From positions 1-13,438 of the forward strand of contig CALBGF010000089.1 of the NCBI GenBank assembly GCA_937893635.1: a stretch of DNA of 13,438 nucleotides. Direction: 5' to 3'. Origin of the DNA: an uncultured Mollicutes bacterium. Lineage in GTDB: Bacteria; Bacillota_I; Bacilli_A; RFN20; CAG-826. Of the stretch, positions 7,319 through 13,436 are shown in pieces (the first letter of the stretch is position 1; each line of letters opens with the position of its first letter). Position numbers and translations under genes: made by a program. The notes under the pieces are model-generated. The model was given only the letters and a program-made list of their open reading frames with translations. It ran no database searches and was not told the origin of the DNA.

Positions 7319-8648
7319 ATCATTAACTGATCGATTAAGTGGTATTATTAAAAAACTTAAAGGAAATTCCACATTAACAGAGTCTAATATGCAAGATATG
7401 TTAAAAGAAATACGTATTGCTTTATTAGAAGCTGATGTTAACTTTTTGGTTGCTAAAGAATTCGTTAATAATGTTAAAGAAAAAGCACTAGGACAAGAAG
7501 TATTAAAAAAACTTAATCCAAGCCAAATGGTTGTAAAAATTGTTCATGATGAATTAGTGGAACTTTTAGGCGCTGATCAAAGTGAAATTAAATACAATTC
7601 CAATAAACCAACAATTATTATGCTTTGTGGTTTACAAGGATCTGGTAAAACTACCACAGCAGGTAAATTAGCTAAACTAATGAAAAATAAACTTAACAAA
7701 AAAGTTTTACTTGCCGCTTGTGACGTTTATCGTCCTGCCGCGATTGACCAATTAGTAACTATTGCTAAGCAAGTTGGCGTTGATGTAGTTAATATGGGAA
7801 CCAAAGCAAATCCGGTAGATATTGCTGCGGCTGCCAAGAAAAAAGCTTATGATGAACGTTATGATGTCTTAATTATTGATACCGCTGGTCGTTTACATAT
7901 TGATGAACCATTAATGGAAGAATTAAATAACATTAAAAATTTAGTTAATCCTGATGAAATATTATTACTTGTTGATGCAATGTCTGGTCAAGATGCTGTA
8001 AATGTTGCTAAAACATTTAATGAGAAGCTTACTCTCACTGGGTGTATTATGTCTAAGTTAGATGGTGACGCTCGTGGTGGTGCGGCTTTATCTATTCGTC
8101 ATTTAACAGGTGTACCAATTAAATTAACTGGTGTTGGTGAAAAATTAGATGATTTAGAGCTTTTCTATCCAGATCGTATGGCGGATAGAATCTTAGGAAT
8201 GGGAGATGTTATGTCTCTTATTGAAAAAGCTCAAGAAAATATTGATGAAAAAGAAGCACGTAAGAGTGTTAATAAAATGATGGAAGGTACATTTGATTTG
8301 AATGATATGCTTCAACAAATGAAACAAATTCAAAAAATGGGATCTTTAAGTGGTATTTTAAAATTAATCCCAGGTATGCCTAAAATATCTGAAGAAGATA
8401 AAGAACGTGCGACACGCGAAATGAAACAAACTGAATCAATTATTAATTCCATGACGCCTTATGAAAGAAAACATCCAGAGGTATTAAAAAATTCACGTAA
8501 AGTACGTATTGCTAAAGGATGCGGACTAACTAATGTAGAAATCAATCGTTTGCTAAAGAAATTTGAACAAATGAAAGAAATGATGAAGCAAATGAAAAAC
8601 TATCAAAAAGGTGGAAAACTTCCACCAATGACTGGATTTGGAAAATAA
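7308..8648 (+). CDS. ffh: Signal recognition particle protein Ffh (SRP54)
   Basis: A 446-residue SRP GTPase that binds signal sequences and 4.5S/scRNA and delivers ribosomes to FtsY. The N domain has the typical start MAFESLTDRLSGIIKKL and ALLEADVNFLVA. The G domain has G1 GLQGSGKT (108-115), DVYRPAA (139-145), DTAGRL (191-196) and SKLDGDARGG (249-258). The methionine-rich M domain, about residues 325-435, includes LQQMKQIQKMGSLSGILKLI and MTPYERKHPEVL, with the RNA-binding loop in NSRKVRIAKGCGLT. The ATG at 7308 is chosen over an in-frame TTG at 7302 because MAFESL is the conserved family start and GAGAGG (7292-7297) lies at suitable distance. It is the last gene of the operon and is followed by a terminator. 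The SRP RNA gene is not in the window. Confidence 0.97.
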   Translation: MAFESLTDRLSGIIKKLKGNSTLTESNMQDMLKEIRIALLEADVNFLVAKEFVNNVKEKALGQEVLKKLNPSQMVVKIVHDELVELLGADQSEIKYNSNKPTIIMLCGLQGSGKTTTAGKLAKLMKNKLNKKVLLAACDVYRPAAIDQLVTIAKQVGVDVVNMGTKANPVDIAAAAKKKAYDERYDVLIIDTAGRLHIDEPLMEELNNIKNLVNPDEILLLVDAMSGQDAVNVAKTFNEKLTLTGCIMSKLDGDARGGAALSIRHLTGVPIKLTGVGEKLDDLELFYPDRMADRILGMGDVMSLIEKAQENIDEKEARKSVNKMMEGTFDLNDMLQQMKQIQKMGSLSGILKLIPGMPKISEEDKERATREMKQTESIINSMTPYERKHPEVLKNSRKVRIAKGCGLTNVEINRLLKKFEQMKEMMKQMKNYQKGGKLPPMTGFGK

Positions 8649-8676
8649 AAATAAGCTCGATTGAGCTTATTTTTTT
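8647..8676. terminator. Bidirectional terminator between convergent ffh and trmD
   Basis: ATAAGCTC (8651-8658) pairs perfectly with GAGCTTAT (8663-8670) around the loop GATT. A-rich sequence on the left and TTTTTT (8671-8676) on the right make it act on both strands. The stem includes the trmD stop codon (8667-8669). Confidence 0.9.
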
Positions 8677-9440
8677 ATGAACTTATGTCCTTTGTTAATA
8701 GCGTCTATTTCCCATTTGCCAATTTCATTATTTTCAATTTCTTTTAATAATTTTAAATCTTTTTTGGAAAATTCATATTTATTGAACAAATCAGGACGTA
8801 AGGCTTTAGTTAATTTTAAACTTTCTTTTTGACGCCATTTAGCAATAGCTTCATGGTTCCCTGAATATAAAATGCTTGGAACTTCTTTACCATCATAATC
8901 AAATGGCTCAGTAAATTGTGGATATTCTAAAAGTCCATTTTCAAAAGATTCTTCAACAATTGATTCGCTAGATATTGCACCATCAATTAATCTTATAATC
9001 GCATCACTAATAACCATTGATCCAAGTTCTCCACCAGTAAGAATGTAATCACCAATAGAGACACATTCATCAATATAATCATTTACACGTGAATCAACAC
9101 CTTCATAATGACCACATATAATAATCAAATGATCAAGAGCAGCAAATTCATGCGCGATTTTTTGATCAAAAGTGCGTCCGATTGGAGACATAAGAATAGT
9201 ATGAGAAGAAGTGCCTTTGACACTTTTAAGAGCGTCTAGTATTGGTTGGCATTTCATAATTAATCCTGCCCCACCACCAATAGGCGCGGAATCAACGCGA
9301 CCATATTTATCTTTGGTAAAGTCACGAATATTTACTATTTCAATCTCAACACTTTCTTTTGCTAGTGCTCTTTTTATAATAGATGTATTTATGAATCCAT
9401 CAAACATTTCTGGGAATAAAGTTAATATAGTTATTTTCAT
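8667..9440 (-). CDS. trmD: tRNA (guanine-N1)-methyltransferase TrmD
   Basis: A 257-residue SPOUT methyltransferase that makes m1G37 in tRNAs with G36, preventing +1 frameshifting. Family features are MKITILTLFPEMF, PIGGGAGLIMKCQPI, CGHYEGVDSR with the conserved E113, the trefoil-knot SAM site VSIGDYILTGGELGSMVISD, R150 (matching E. coli R154), and SGNHEAIAKWRQKESL. Two positions are odd. The catalytic Asp of E. coli and Haemophilus (D169, in EDSF) is Glu here (E164, in VEESF), and the usual YTRP is FTEP. The ATG overlaps the rimM stop as ATGA, with GAGGGA (9446-9451) as RBS. It is the last gene of its operon and converges with ffh. rplS, which usually follows trmD, is absent. Confidence 0.95.
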   Translation of the reverse strand: MKITILTLFPEMFDGFINTSIIKRALAKESVEIEIVNIRDFTKDKYGRVDSAPIGGGAGLIMKCQPILDALKSVKGTSSHTILMSPIGRTFDQKIAHEFAALDHLIIICGHYEGVDSRVNDYIDECVSIGDYILTGGELGSMVISDAIIRLIDGAISSESIVEESFENGLLEYPQFTEPFDYDGKEVPSILYSGNHEAIAKWRQKESLKLTKALRPDLFNKYEFSKKDLKLLKEIENNEIGKWEIDAINKGHKFIKK

Positions 9441-9946
9441 AGTAATCCCTCAATAACATGAATGATTATTTTTTGATTCTTTATATCGACTTTTTTAATG
9501 AATGCTTTAACAAAAGGAACAAAGAAGTCTTTAGCGCCTTCTCTTTTTACTCGTAAAGTTTGATAAGAAGCATATTCTTCCACATCTTTAACTTTTCCTA
9601 ATTTGTTATCATTTTCATCATATACATCGCAATTTTTTAAATCGGAGTAGTGATAAAATCCTTTAGGCAAAATAGCATCGGATTTTTCAATTTGCACTAA
9701 ATTATTAATAAAGGGAGTAATTGCTTCAATACTAGGAAATTCTTCGAATGATACAATATCAAATTCTTTATCTTTTCTAAAAGATTTAACAATACAATTA
9801 ACTCGTTCCTTAGTTTTTTCATTAAAAAGGGTGACATTGTTTCCTTTTTCATAGCGATCATAAGAAAAATCAGAAGAAGAATAAATTTTAACTTCACCTT
9901 TTAATCCGATAGTTTTAACAATTTTTCCTAATGTAATATATTCCAT
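9437..9946 (-). CDS. rimM: Ribosome maturation factor RimM
   Basis: A 169-residue factor that assists assembly of the 30S head and binds near ribosomal protein S19. The N-terminal RimM domain shows LGKIVKTIGLKGEVKIYS. The C-terminal PRC-barrel domain begins near residue 95 with the YHYSDLKNCDVYDEN stretch, continues with KLGKVKDVEEYASYQTLRV and FVPFVKAFIKKVDI, and ends at IHVIEGLL. Length is normal. The start follows an AAAGGAA RBS (9954-9960). Its 29-base upstream gap holds much of the terminator-like hairpin, so its expression may be lower than that of rpsP and khpA. Its TGA stop overlaps trmD by 4 bases, implying coupled translation. Confidence 0.93.
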   Translation of the reverse strand: MEYITLGKIVKTIGLKGEVKIYSSSDFSYDRYEKGNNVTLFNEKTKERVNCIVKSFRKDKEFDIVSFEEFPSIEAITPFINNLVQIEKSDAILPKGFYHYSDLKNCDVYDENDNKLGKVKDVEEYASYQTLRVKREGAKDFFVPFVKAFIKKVDIKNQKIIIHVIEGLL

Positions 9947-9959
9947 AATTTTTTCCTTT

Positions 9960-9990
9960 AAAAAAATGAGGATAATTAGTCCTCATCTTT
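9960..9990 (-). terminator. Terminator-like hairpin between khpA and rimM
   Basis: Read on the minus strand, ATGAGGA (9986-9980) pairs perfectly with TCCTCAT (9972-9966) around a 7-base loop, and T follows directly (9965-9960). The upstream A-run and one G-U pair can extend the stem. The khpA stop codon lies in the loop and the rimM RBS comes straight after the T-run. It may act as a partial terminator, lowering rimM-trmD transcription relative to rpsP-khpA. Confidence 0.65.
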
Positions 9991-10242
9991 TTCATCTTCA
10001 AAAGCTTCAAATTTTAAATGAATTCTTTTGCTTTCTAATTTTCCCGCAATAGACATAACTTCTCTTAAAGCATCCGCGACTGAACCTTTGCGACCGATTA
10101 AACGAGCAGTATCACTTGCATCGCTTACGATAAGAAGTACAACATCTTTTTCAGATTCACTAGGCATTTGTCTAATGATCATTGAATTAGGGTTTTCAAC
10201 AAAAGAATCTACGAAAGCATGGATAATCTTTTCGTAATCCAT
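9976..10242 (-). CDS. khpA: KH-domain RNA-binding protein KhpA (YlqC)
   Basis: An 88-residue single KH-domain protein with the RNA-binding GxxG loop as GRKG (50-53) within ARLIGRKGSVADALREVMS, and an acidic tail EDEKDED. In streptococci and Bacillus KhpA forms homodimers and heterodimers with KhpB (Jag) and binds many RNAs, influencing cell elongation and division. It sits between rpsP and rimM, the conserved position in low-GC Gram-positives; ylqD, found next to it in Bacillus, is missing. The start is 5 bases after the rpsP stop, and GGAG (10253-10256) inside the end of rpsP is the RBS. Confidence 0.93.
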   Translation of the reverse strand: MDYEKIIHAFVDSFVENPNSMIIRQMPSESEKDVVLLIVSDASDTARLIGRKGSVADALREVMSIAGKLESKRIHLKFEAFEDEKDED

Positions 10243-10247
10243 GATAA

Positions 10248-10511
10248 CTATTCTCCTTTTTTAGCTTTTACAATGATACCTTGTTTTGAAAATAAAGCAC
10301 GAACTGTATCAGAAAGTTGAGCACCATTTCTAATCCATTTGATTGCTTTTTCTTCATCAATCTTTGCAGCATTGTTAACATCTTTAGGATCATATGTTCC
10401 TAAAAGTTCAATGTAACGTCCATCACGTGGGAATCTGCTATCAGCAGCAACAATTCTATATGAAGGATCATTGTGACGACCAGTTCTTGTTAATCTAATT
10501 TTTACAGCCAT
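10248..10511 (-). CDS. rpsP: 30S ribosomal protein S16
   Basis: An 87-residue ribosomal protein that stabilises the 16S 5' domain during 30S assembly. It shows the conserved start [12 protein letters not shown], then [24 protein letters not shown] and [13 protein letters not shown]. The ATG at 10511-10509 is chosen because MAVKIRL is the family start and GGAG (10521-10524) lies 9 bases before it. In-frame codons further upstream run through the promoter and are not real coding sequence. It is the first gene of the minus-strand operon. The promoter leaves an untranslated leader of only about 20 bases, with no room for a ribosomal-protein control structure. Confidence 0.97.
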   Translation of the reverse strand: MAVKIRLTRTGRHNDPSYRIVAADSRFPRDGRYIELLGTYDPKDVNNAAKIDEEKAIKWIRNGAQLSDTVRALFSKQGIIVKAKKGE

Positions 10512-10539
10512 TTTAATAATCTCCTTTTTTAACGTTATT

Positions 10540-10568
10540 AGTATAGTAGAAACGTTTAGTGGTGTCAA
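10540..10568 (-). promoter_or_regulatory. Strong promoter of rpsP-khpA-rimM-trmD
   Basis: On the minus strand TTGACA (10568-10563) and TATACT (10545-10540) are separated by exactly 17 bases. Copies of the palindrome AACGTT lie at 10551-10556 in the spacer and at 10531-10536 downstream of the -10, about two helical turns apart. These could be chance or a weak operator. Confidence 0.88.
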
Positions 10569-10590
10569 GCATTTTTACTTAACAGTAATA

Positions 10591-10630
10591 AAAATTTGAA
10601 ATTTTACCAAAATAAAAATGTGTTTTATTT
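10591..10630. repeat. AT-rich inverted repeats between the divergent rpsP and csoR promoters
   Basis: AAAATTT (10591-10597) and AAATTTT (10599-10605) form one perfect dyad. AAATAAAA (10610-10617) and TTTTATTT (10623-10630) form a second with a 5-base loop. The second reaches the csoR -35 box, and the A/T tracts could act as UP elements for either promoter. Given the base composition, chance is a real alternative. Nothing else is seen in the gap between the two promoters. Confidence 0.35.
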
Positions 10631-10657
10631 GACATATACCTACTAGGGGTATATATT
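10629..10657 (+). promoter_or_regulatory. Promoter of csoR-copA
   Basis: A perfect -35 box TTGACA (10629-10634) and TATATT (10652-10657) as -10 are separated by 17 bases. The CsoR-type palindrome fills the spacer, so the promoter should be off when CsoR is bound and on when copper releases it. Confidence 0.8.
10634..10654. promoter_or_regulatory. CsoR operator
   Basis: ATATACC (10634-10640) and GGTATAT (10648-10654) form a perfect 7-bp dyad around a 7-base centre ending in GG, so the right half reads GGGGTAT. This matches the TACC(C)-N-GGGGTA type of site recognised by CsoR repressors ahead of copZA and csoR genes. It lies between the -35 and -10 boxes of the promoter that drives csoR itself. 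Confidence 0.75.
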
Positions 10658-10680
10658 GATATTGTAGCGAGGTGAATTTT

Positions 10681-10983
10681 ATGAGTGAACAAAAATATTG
10701 TTGTGCAGAACGAAGTAAATTAAGAACTCAAGAAGAAAAAAACAATTTAGAAAAAAGAGTAAATCGTATTATCGGACAAATGAATGGTATTAAAAATATG
10801 ATTAAAGATGATCGATATTGTAGTGATATTATTATTCAATTATCCGCAATTGACAAAGCAATAAAAAGTTTAGCTAATTTAATGATTGATAATCATATTC
10901 GCACTTGTGTTGTCGAACATATAAAGAATGATGATTATTCTGATATCGAAGATATATCGACATTCTTTAAGAGGTTTCAATAA
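10681..10983 (+). CDS. csoR: Copper-sensing transcriptional repressor CsoR
   Basis: A 100-residue all-helical repressor that leaves its operator when it binds Cu(I). The body matches the family: KRVNRIIGQMNGIKNMI, then DRYCSDIIIQLSAIDKAI and DNHIRTCVVEHI. The three Cu(I) ligands are C47, H72 and C76, equivalent to the Cys-His-Cys of Mycobacterium and Bacillus CsoR. The Tyr before C47 also fits the copper-sensing type rather than nickel or persulfide sensors. An extra adjacent Cys pair, C7-C8, lies in the N-terminal tail. The ATG at 10681 follows GAGGTGA (10669-10675); a GTG at 10672 overlaps that RBS and is rejected. The stop overlaps the copA start (TAATG). Confidence 0.92.
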   Translation: MSEQKYCCAERSKLRTQEEKNNLEKRVNRIIGQMNGIKNMIKDDRYCSDIIIQLSAIDKAIKSLANLMIDNHIRTCVVEHIKNDDYSDIEDISTFFKRFQ

Positions 10984-13436
10984 TGAAACAAAAATTTTCT
11001 GTTTTAGGCATGAGTTGTGCAGCTTGTGCTGGTCATGTAAATAAAGCAGTAGCGCGTCTTAATGGTGTTAACAATGTTGATGTTAACTTATTATCGAATT
11101 CAATGGTAGTGGATTATGATGAAAAAGTAGTTAATATTAATGATATTATTAATGCAGTTAGTGATGCTGGATATGGTGCAAAAATATATGAAAAAGTTAA
11201 TAATAATGCCGCATTAAAAAAAGATTTACATAAATTAATTGCAGCATTTATCTTATTAATTTTACTAATGTATGTATCTATGGGTCACATGGTTGGATTA
11301 CCATTACCACCATTTTTAACTGGACACATGAATGCTTTGTGGTATGCATTAACACAACTAATAATTACTATTCCAGTGTTAATTATTTACCGTAAGTATT
11401 TTATATCTGGTTATAAAAAATTATTTAAATTAGCGCCAAATATGGATTCTCTTATTGCAATAAGTGCCACGGCGTCAATGGTCTATGGAATATTTGCTAT
11501 TGTGATGATTTCAATTGGCTTAGCTAGTTCAAATATGGAATTAATTAGTGAATACCATCATAACTTATATTTTGAATCAGCAGCAATGATATTAACTTTA
11601 GTAAGTTTTGGTAAATATTTGGAACAATTATCTAAAAGAAAAACTACACAAGCTATTTCAAAATTGATGGATTTAGCGCCTAAAAAAGCACTAGTTTTAA
11701 AAGATGATAAAGAAGTTGAAGTACCTGTTGAAGAAGTTAAAGTTGATGATTTAGTTGTCGTAAAAAAAGGCTTTGCTGTACCTGTTGACGGCGTTATTGT
11801 CGAAGGAAATGCTGCAATTGATGAAGCTAATATAACTGGTGAAAGTATGCCGGCTCAAAAAGGTATCAATCAAAATGTTTATACATCTACGACTATTAAT
11901 TCTGGATATATCATTATTAAAGCTACAAAAGTAGGCGAAGATACATCAATTGCTAATATTATAAAATTAGTTGAAGAAGCTAGTAATTCTAAAGCGCCGA
12001 TTTCCCAATTAGCGGACAAAATTGCCAGTATATTTGTTCCTATTGTAATGGGTATATCATTATTAAGTTTTGTAATATCAATTATTGTAAGTAGAGATTT
12101 TAATTTGTCGTTTAACTTTGCTATTTCTGTACTTGTCATTGCATGCCCTTGTTCATTAGGACTAGCAACACCAGTAGCGATTATGGTTGGAACAGGTGTT
12201 GGAGCAAGTAATGGCTTATTAATAAAAAATGCGGAAATATTAGAAAAATCACATCTCATTAAAACTATTGTATTTGATAAAACAGGTACATTAACAAATG
12301 GGAAACCAACTGTTACAGATTTTATTAATATAGATAGTGATAATGATTTATTATCAATAATATATAGTATGGAAAATAAATCTGAGCACCCTTTAGCTAG
12401 CGCTATTACGAGTTACGCAAATGAAACAGGCGCAGAAATTATCGACATAACTGACTTTAAAGCTATTGAAGGCCAAGGAATTGAAGCTAAGTTTAATGAA
12501 AACACTTACTTTATCGGTAATGCAAGCAACGTAAACATTGATGAACAAAATCAAAAGAAATTAGAACAATTATCTAAAGAAGGTAAAACATCATTAGTAG
12601 TTACCAAAAATACAAATCTTGTAGCAATTATTGCTTTAAAAGATGAAATTAAGAAGAATTCAGTTTTAGCGATACATGAATTACAAAAAATGGGCATTAG
12701 AACAGTTATGCTTACTGGTGATAATAAAATAACTGCTCAAACTATTGCTGATGAAGTAGGAATTAGTGAAGTAATTGCAGAAGTTTTACCAATTGATAAG
12801 CAAAATGTTATAAAATCATTAAAACATGATGATAAACATTTAGTAGCTATGGTTGGCGATGGTGTTAACGATGCTTTAGCGCTTACTACTGCAGATTTAG
12901 GTATATCGCTTAAAGGTGGCAGCGATATTGCTTTAGAAACAAGCGATATTGTTTTATTAAGAAATGATTTACTTGATGTTGTTAATGTTATTAATTTAAG
13001 TAAAAGAGTTTTAAATACAATTAAAGGAAATCTATTTTGGGCATTCTTTTATAACTCTATTGGTATTGTATTAGCTTCAGGCTTATTATATCCATTATGG
13101 CAAATCAAACTCAATCCTATGATTGGTTCATTAGCAATGAGTTTAAGTAGCGTATTTGTTGTATTAAATGCTTTAACAATTAATTTGTTTAAGCCAAAAA
13201 AATATATTGAAAATGTAAAGGAGAAAGAAGAAATGAAAGAAACAGTACTTCAAGTTAAAGGTATGATGTGTGAACATTGTAAGAAACATGTAAATGATGC
13301 TTTATCAAAAGTTCCAGGAGTGGAACGTGTGGAAGTATCTTTAAAAGAAAATAATGCAAAAATCTATTCAAATCAAGAAATTGATCGTAATAAATTAATT
13401 AATGCTGTAAAAGATGCTGGTTACGAAGCAAAGTAA
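10983..13436 (+). CDS. copA: Cu(I)-exporting P1B-type ATPase CopA with a C-terminal CopZ-like domain
   Basis: An 817-residue membrane pump that uses ATP to expel Cu(I). The N-terminal heavy-metal domain has GMSCAAC (C12, C15). Eight membrane segments are visible near residues 84-100, 119-136, 155-180, 195-213, 348-370, 378-400, 684-702 and 711-730. The actuator motif is TGES (285-288), the membrane Cu site CPC (388-390), the phosphorylated Asp D432 in DKTGT, the nucleotide-binding HP 469-470, and the hinge GDGVND (625-630). Y690-N691 and MSLSS (719-723) are the Cu(I)-type signature in the last two helices. A normal CopA would end near residue 737. Here a charged linker leads to a second heavy-metal domain, 751-817, with GMMCEHC. 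The RBS is AAGAGG (10969-10974). CsoR regulates the operon. Confidence 0.95.
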   Translation: MKQKFSVLGMSCAACAGHVNKAVARLNGVNNVDVNLLSNSMVVDYDEKVVNINDIINAVSDAGYGAKIYEKVNNNAALKKDLHKLIAAFILLILLMYVSMGHMVGLPLPPFLTGHMNALWYALTQLIITIPVLIIYRKYFISGYKKLFKLAPNMDSLIAISATASMVYGIFAIVMISIGLASSNMELISEYHHNLYFESAAMILTLVSFGKYLEQLSKRKTTQAISKLMDLAPKKALVLKDDKEVEVPVEEVKVDDLVVVKKGFAVPVDGVIVEGNAAIDEANITGESMPAQKGINQNVYTSTTINSGYIIIKATKVGEDTSIANIIKLVEEASNSKAPISQLADKIASIFVPIVMGISLLSFVISIIVSRDFNLSFNFAISVLVIACPCSLGLATPVAIMVGTGVGASNGLLIKNAEILEKSHLIKTIVFDKTGTLTNGKPTVTDFINIDSDNDLLSIIYSMENKSEHPLASAITSYANETGAEIIDITDFKAIEGQGIEAKFNENTYFIGNASNVNIDEQNQKKLEQLSKEGKTSLVVTKNTNLVAIIALKDEIKKNSVLAIHELQKMGIRTVMLTGDNKITAQTIADEVGISEVIAEVLPIDKQNVIKSLKHDDKHLVAMVGDGVNDALALTTADLGISLKGGSDIALETSDIVLLRNDLLDVVNVINLSKRVLNTIKGNLFWAFFYNSIGIVLASGLLYPLWQIKLNPMIGSLAMSLSSVFVVLNALTINLFKPKKYIENVKEKEEMKETVLQVKGMMCEHCKKHVNDALSKVPGVERVEVSLKENNAKIYSNQEIDRNKLINAVKDAGYEAK
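13217..13235 (+). promoter_or_regulatory. Internal Shine-Dalgarno and ATG within copA
   Basis: AAAGGAG (13217-13223) is followed after 9 bases by ATG (13233-13235), which is codon 751 of copA, in frame. The RBS lies in the sequence coding for the charged linker and is stronger than the RBS of copA itself. Confidence 0.6.
13233..13436 (+). CDS. Possible separately initiated CopZ-like copper chaperone (in frame within copA)
   Basis: Initiation at the internal ATG would give a 67-residue protein, the size of free bacterial CopZ. It begins MKETVLQVKGMMCEHCKKHV, close to the known Bacillus CopZ start with its GMSCQHC motif, and continues through VPGVERVEVSLKENNAKIY to INAVKDAGYEA, one complete ferredoxin-like heavy-metal domain. 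Cys residues 763 and 766 in CopA numbering would bind Cu(I). CopZ delivers copper to CopA and to copper sensors. The metal motif CEHC differs from the CAAC of the N-terminal domain and is chaperone-like, suggesting a fused copZ rather than a duplicated N-terminal domain. Whether the separate product is made is inference. Confidence 0.45.
   Translation: MKETVLQVKGMMCEHCKKHVNDALSKVPGVERVEVSLKENNAKIYSNQEIDRNKLINAVKDAGYEAK

Noticed and set aside
9211..9456. Open frame of 81 codons on the plus strand
   Set aside because: It is antisense to the start of trmD, which has full family motifs; no RBS.
9697..9897. Hydrophobic minus-strand frame of 66 codons
   Set aside because: It is a shifted frame inside rimM; the hydrophobic look comes from the AT-rich codons.
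10028..10237. Open frame of 69 codons on the plus strand
   Set aside because: It is antisense to khpA, whose KH domain is unmistakable.
10531..10557. Ribosomal-protein leader or autoregulatory RNA ahead of rpsP
   Set aside because: The promoter leaves only about 20 bases of leader, too short for such a structure.
10511..10568. N-terminal extension of S16 by 19 residues
   Set aside because: The extra codons run through the -10 and -35 boxes; the RBS and the conserved MAVKIRL start place initiation at 10511.
11879..12259. Open frame of 126 codons on the minus strand
   Set aside because: It is antisense to the actuator and CPC region of copA and has no start signals.
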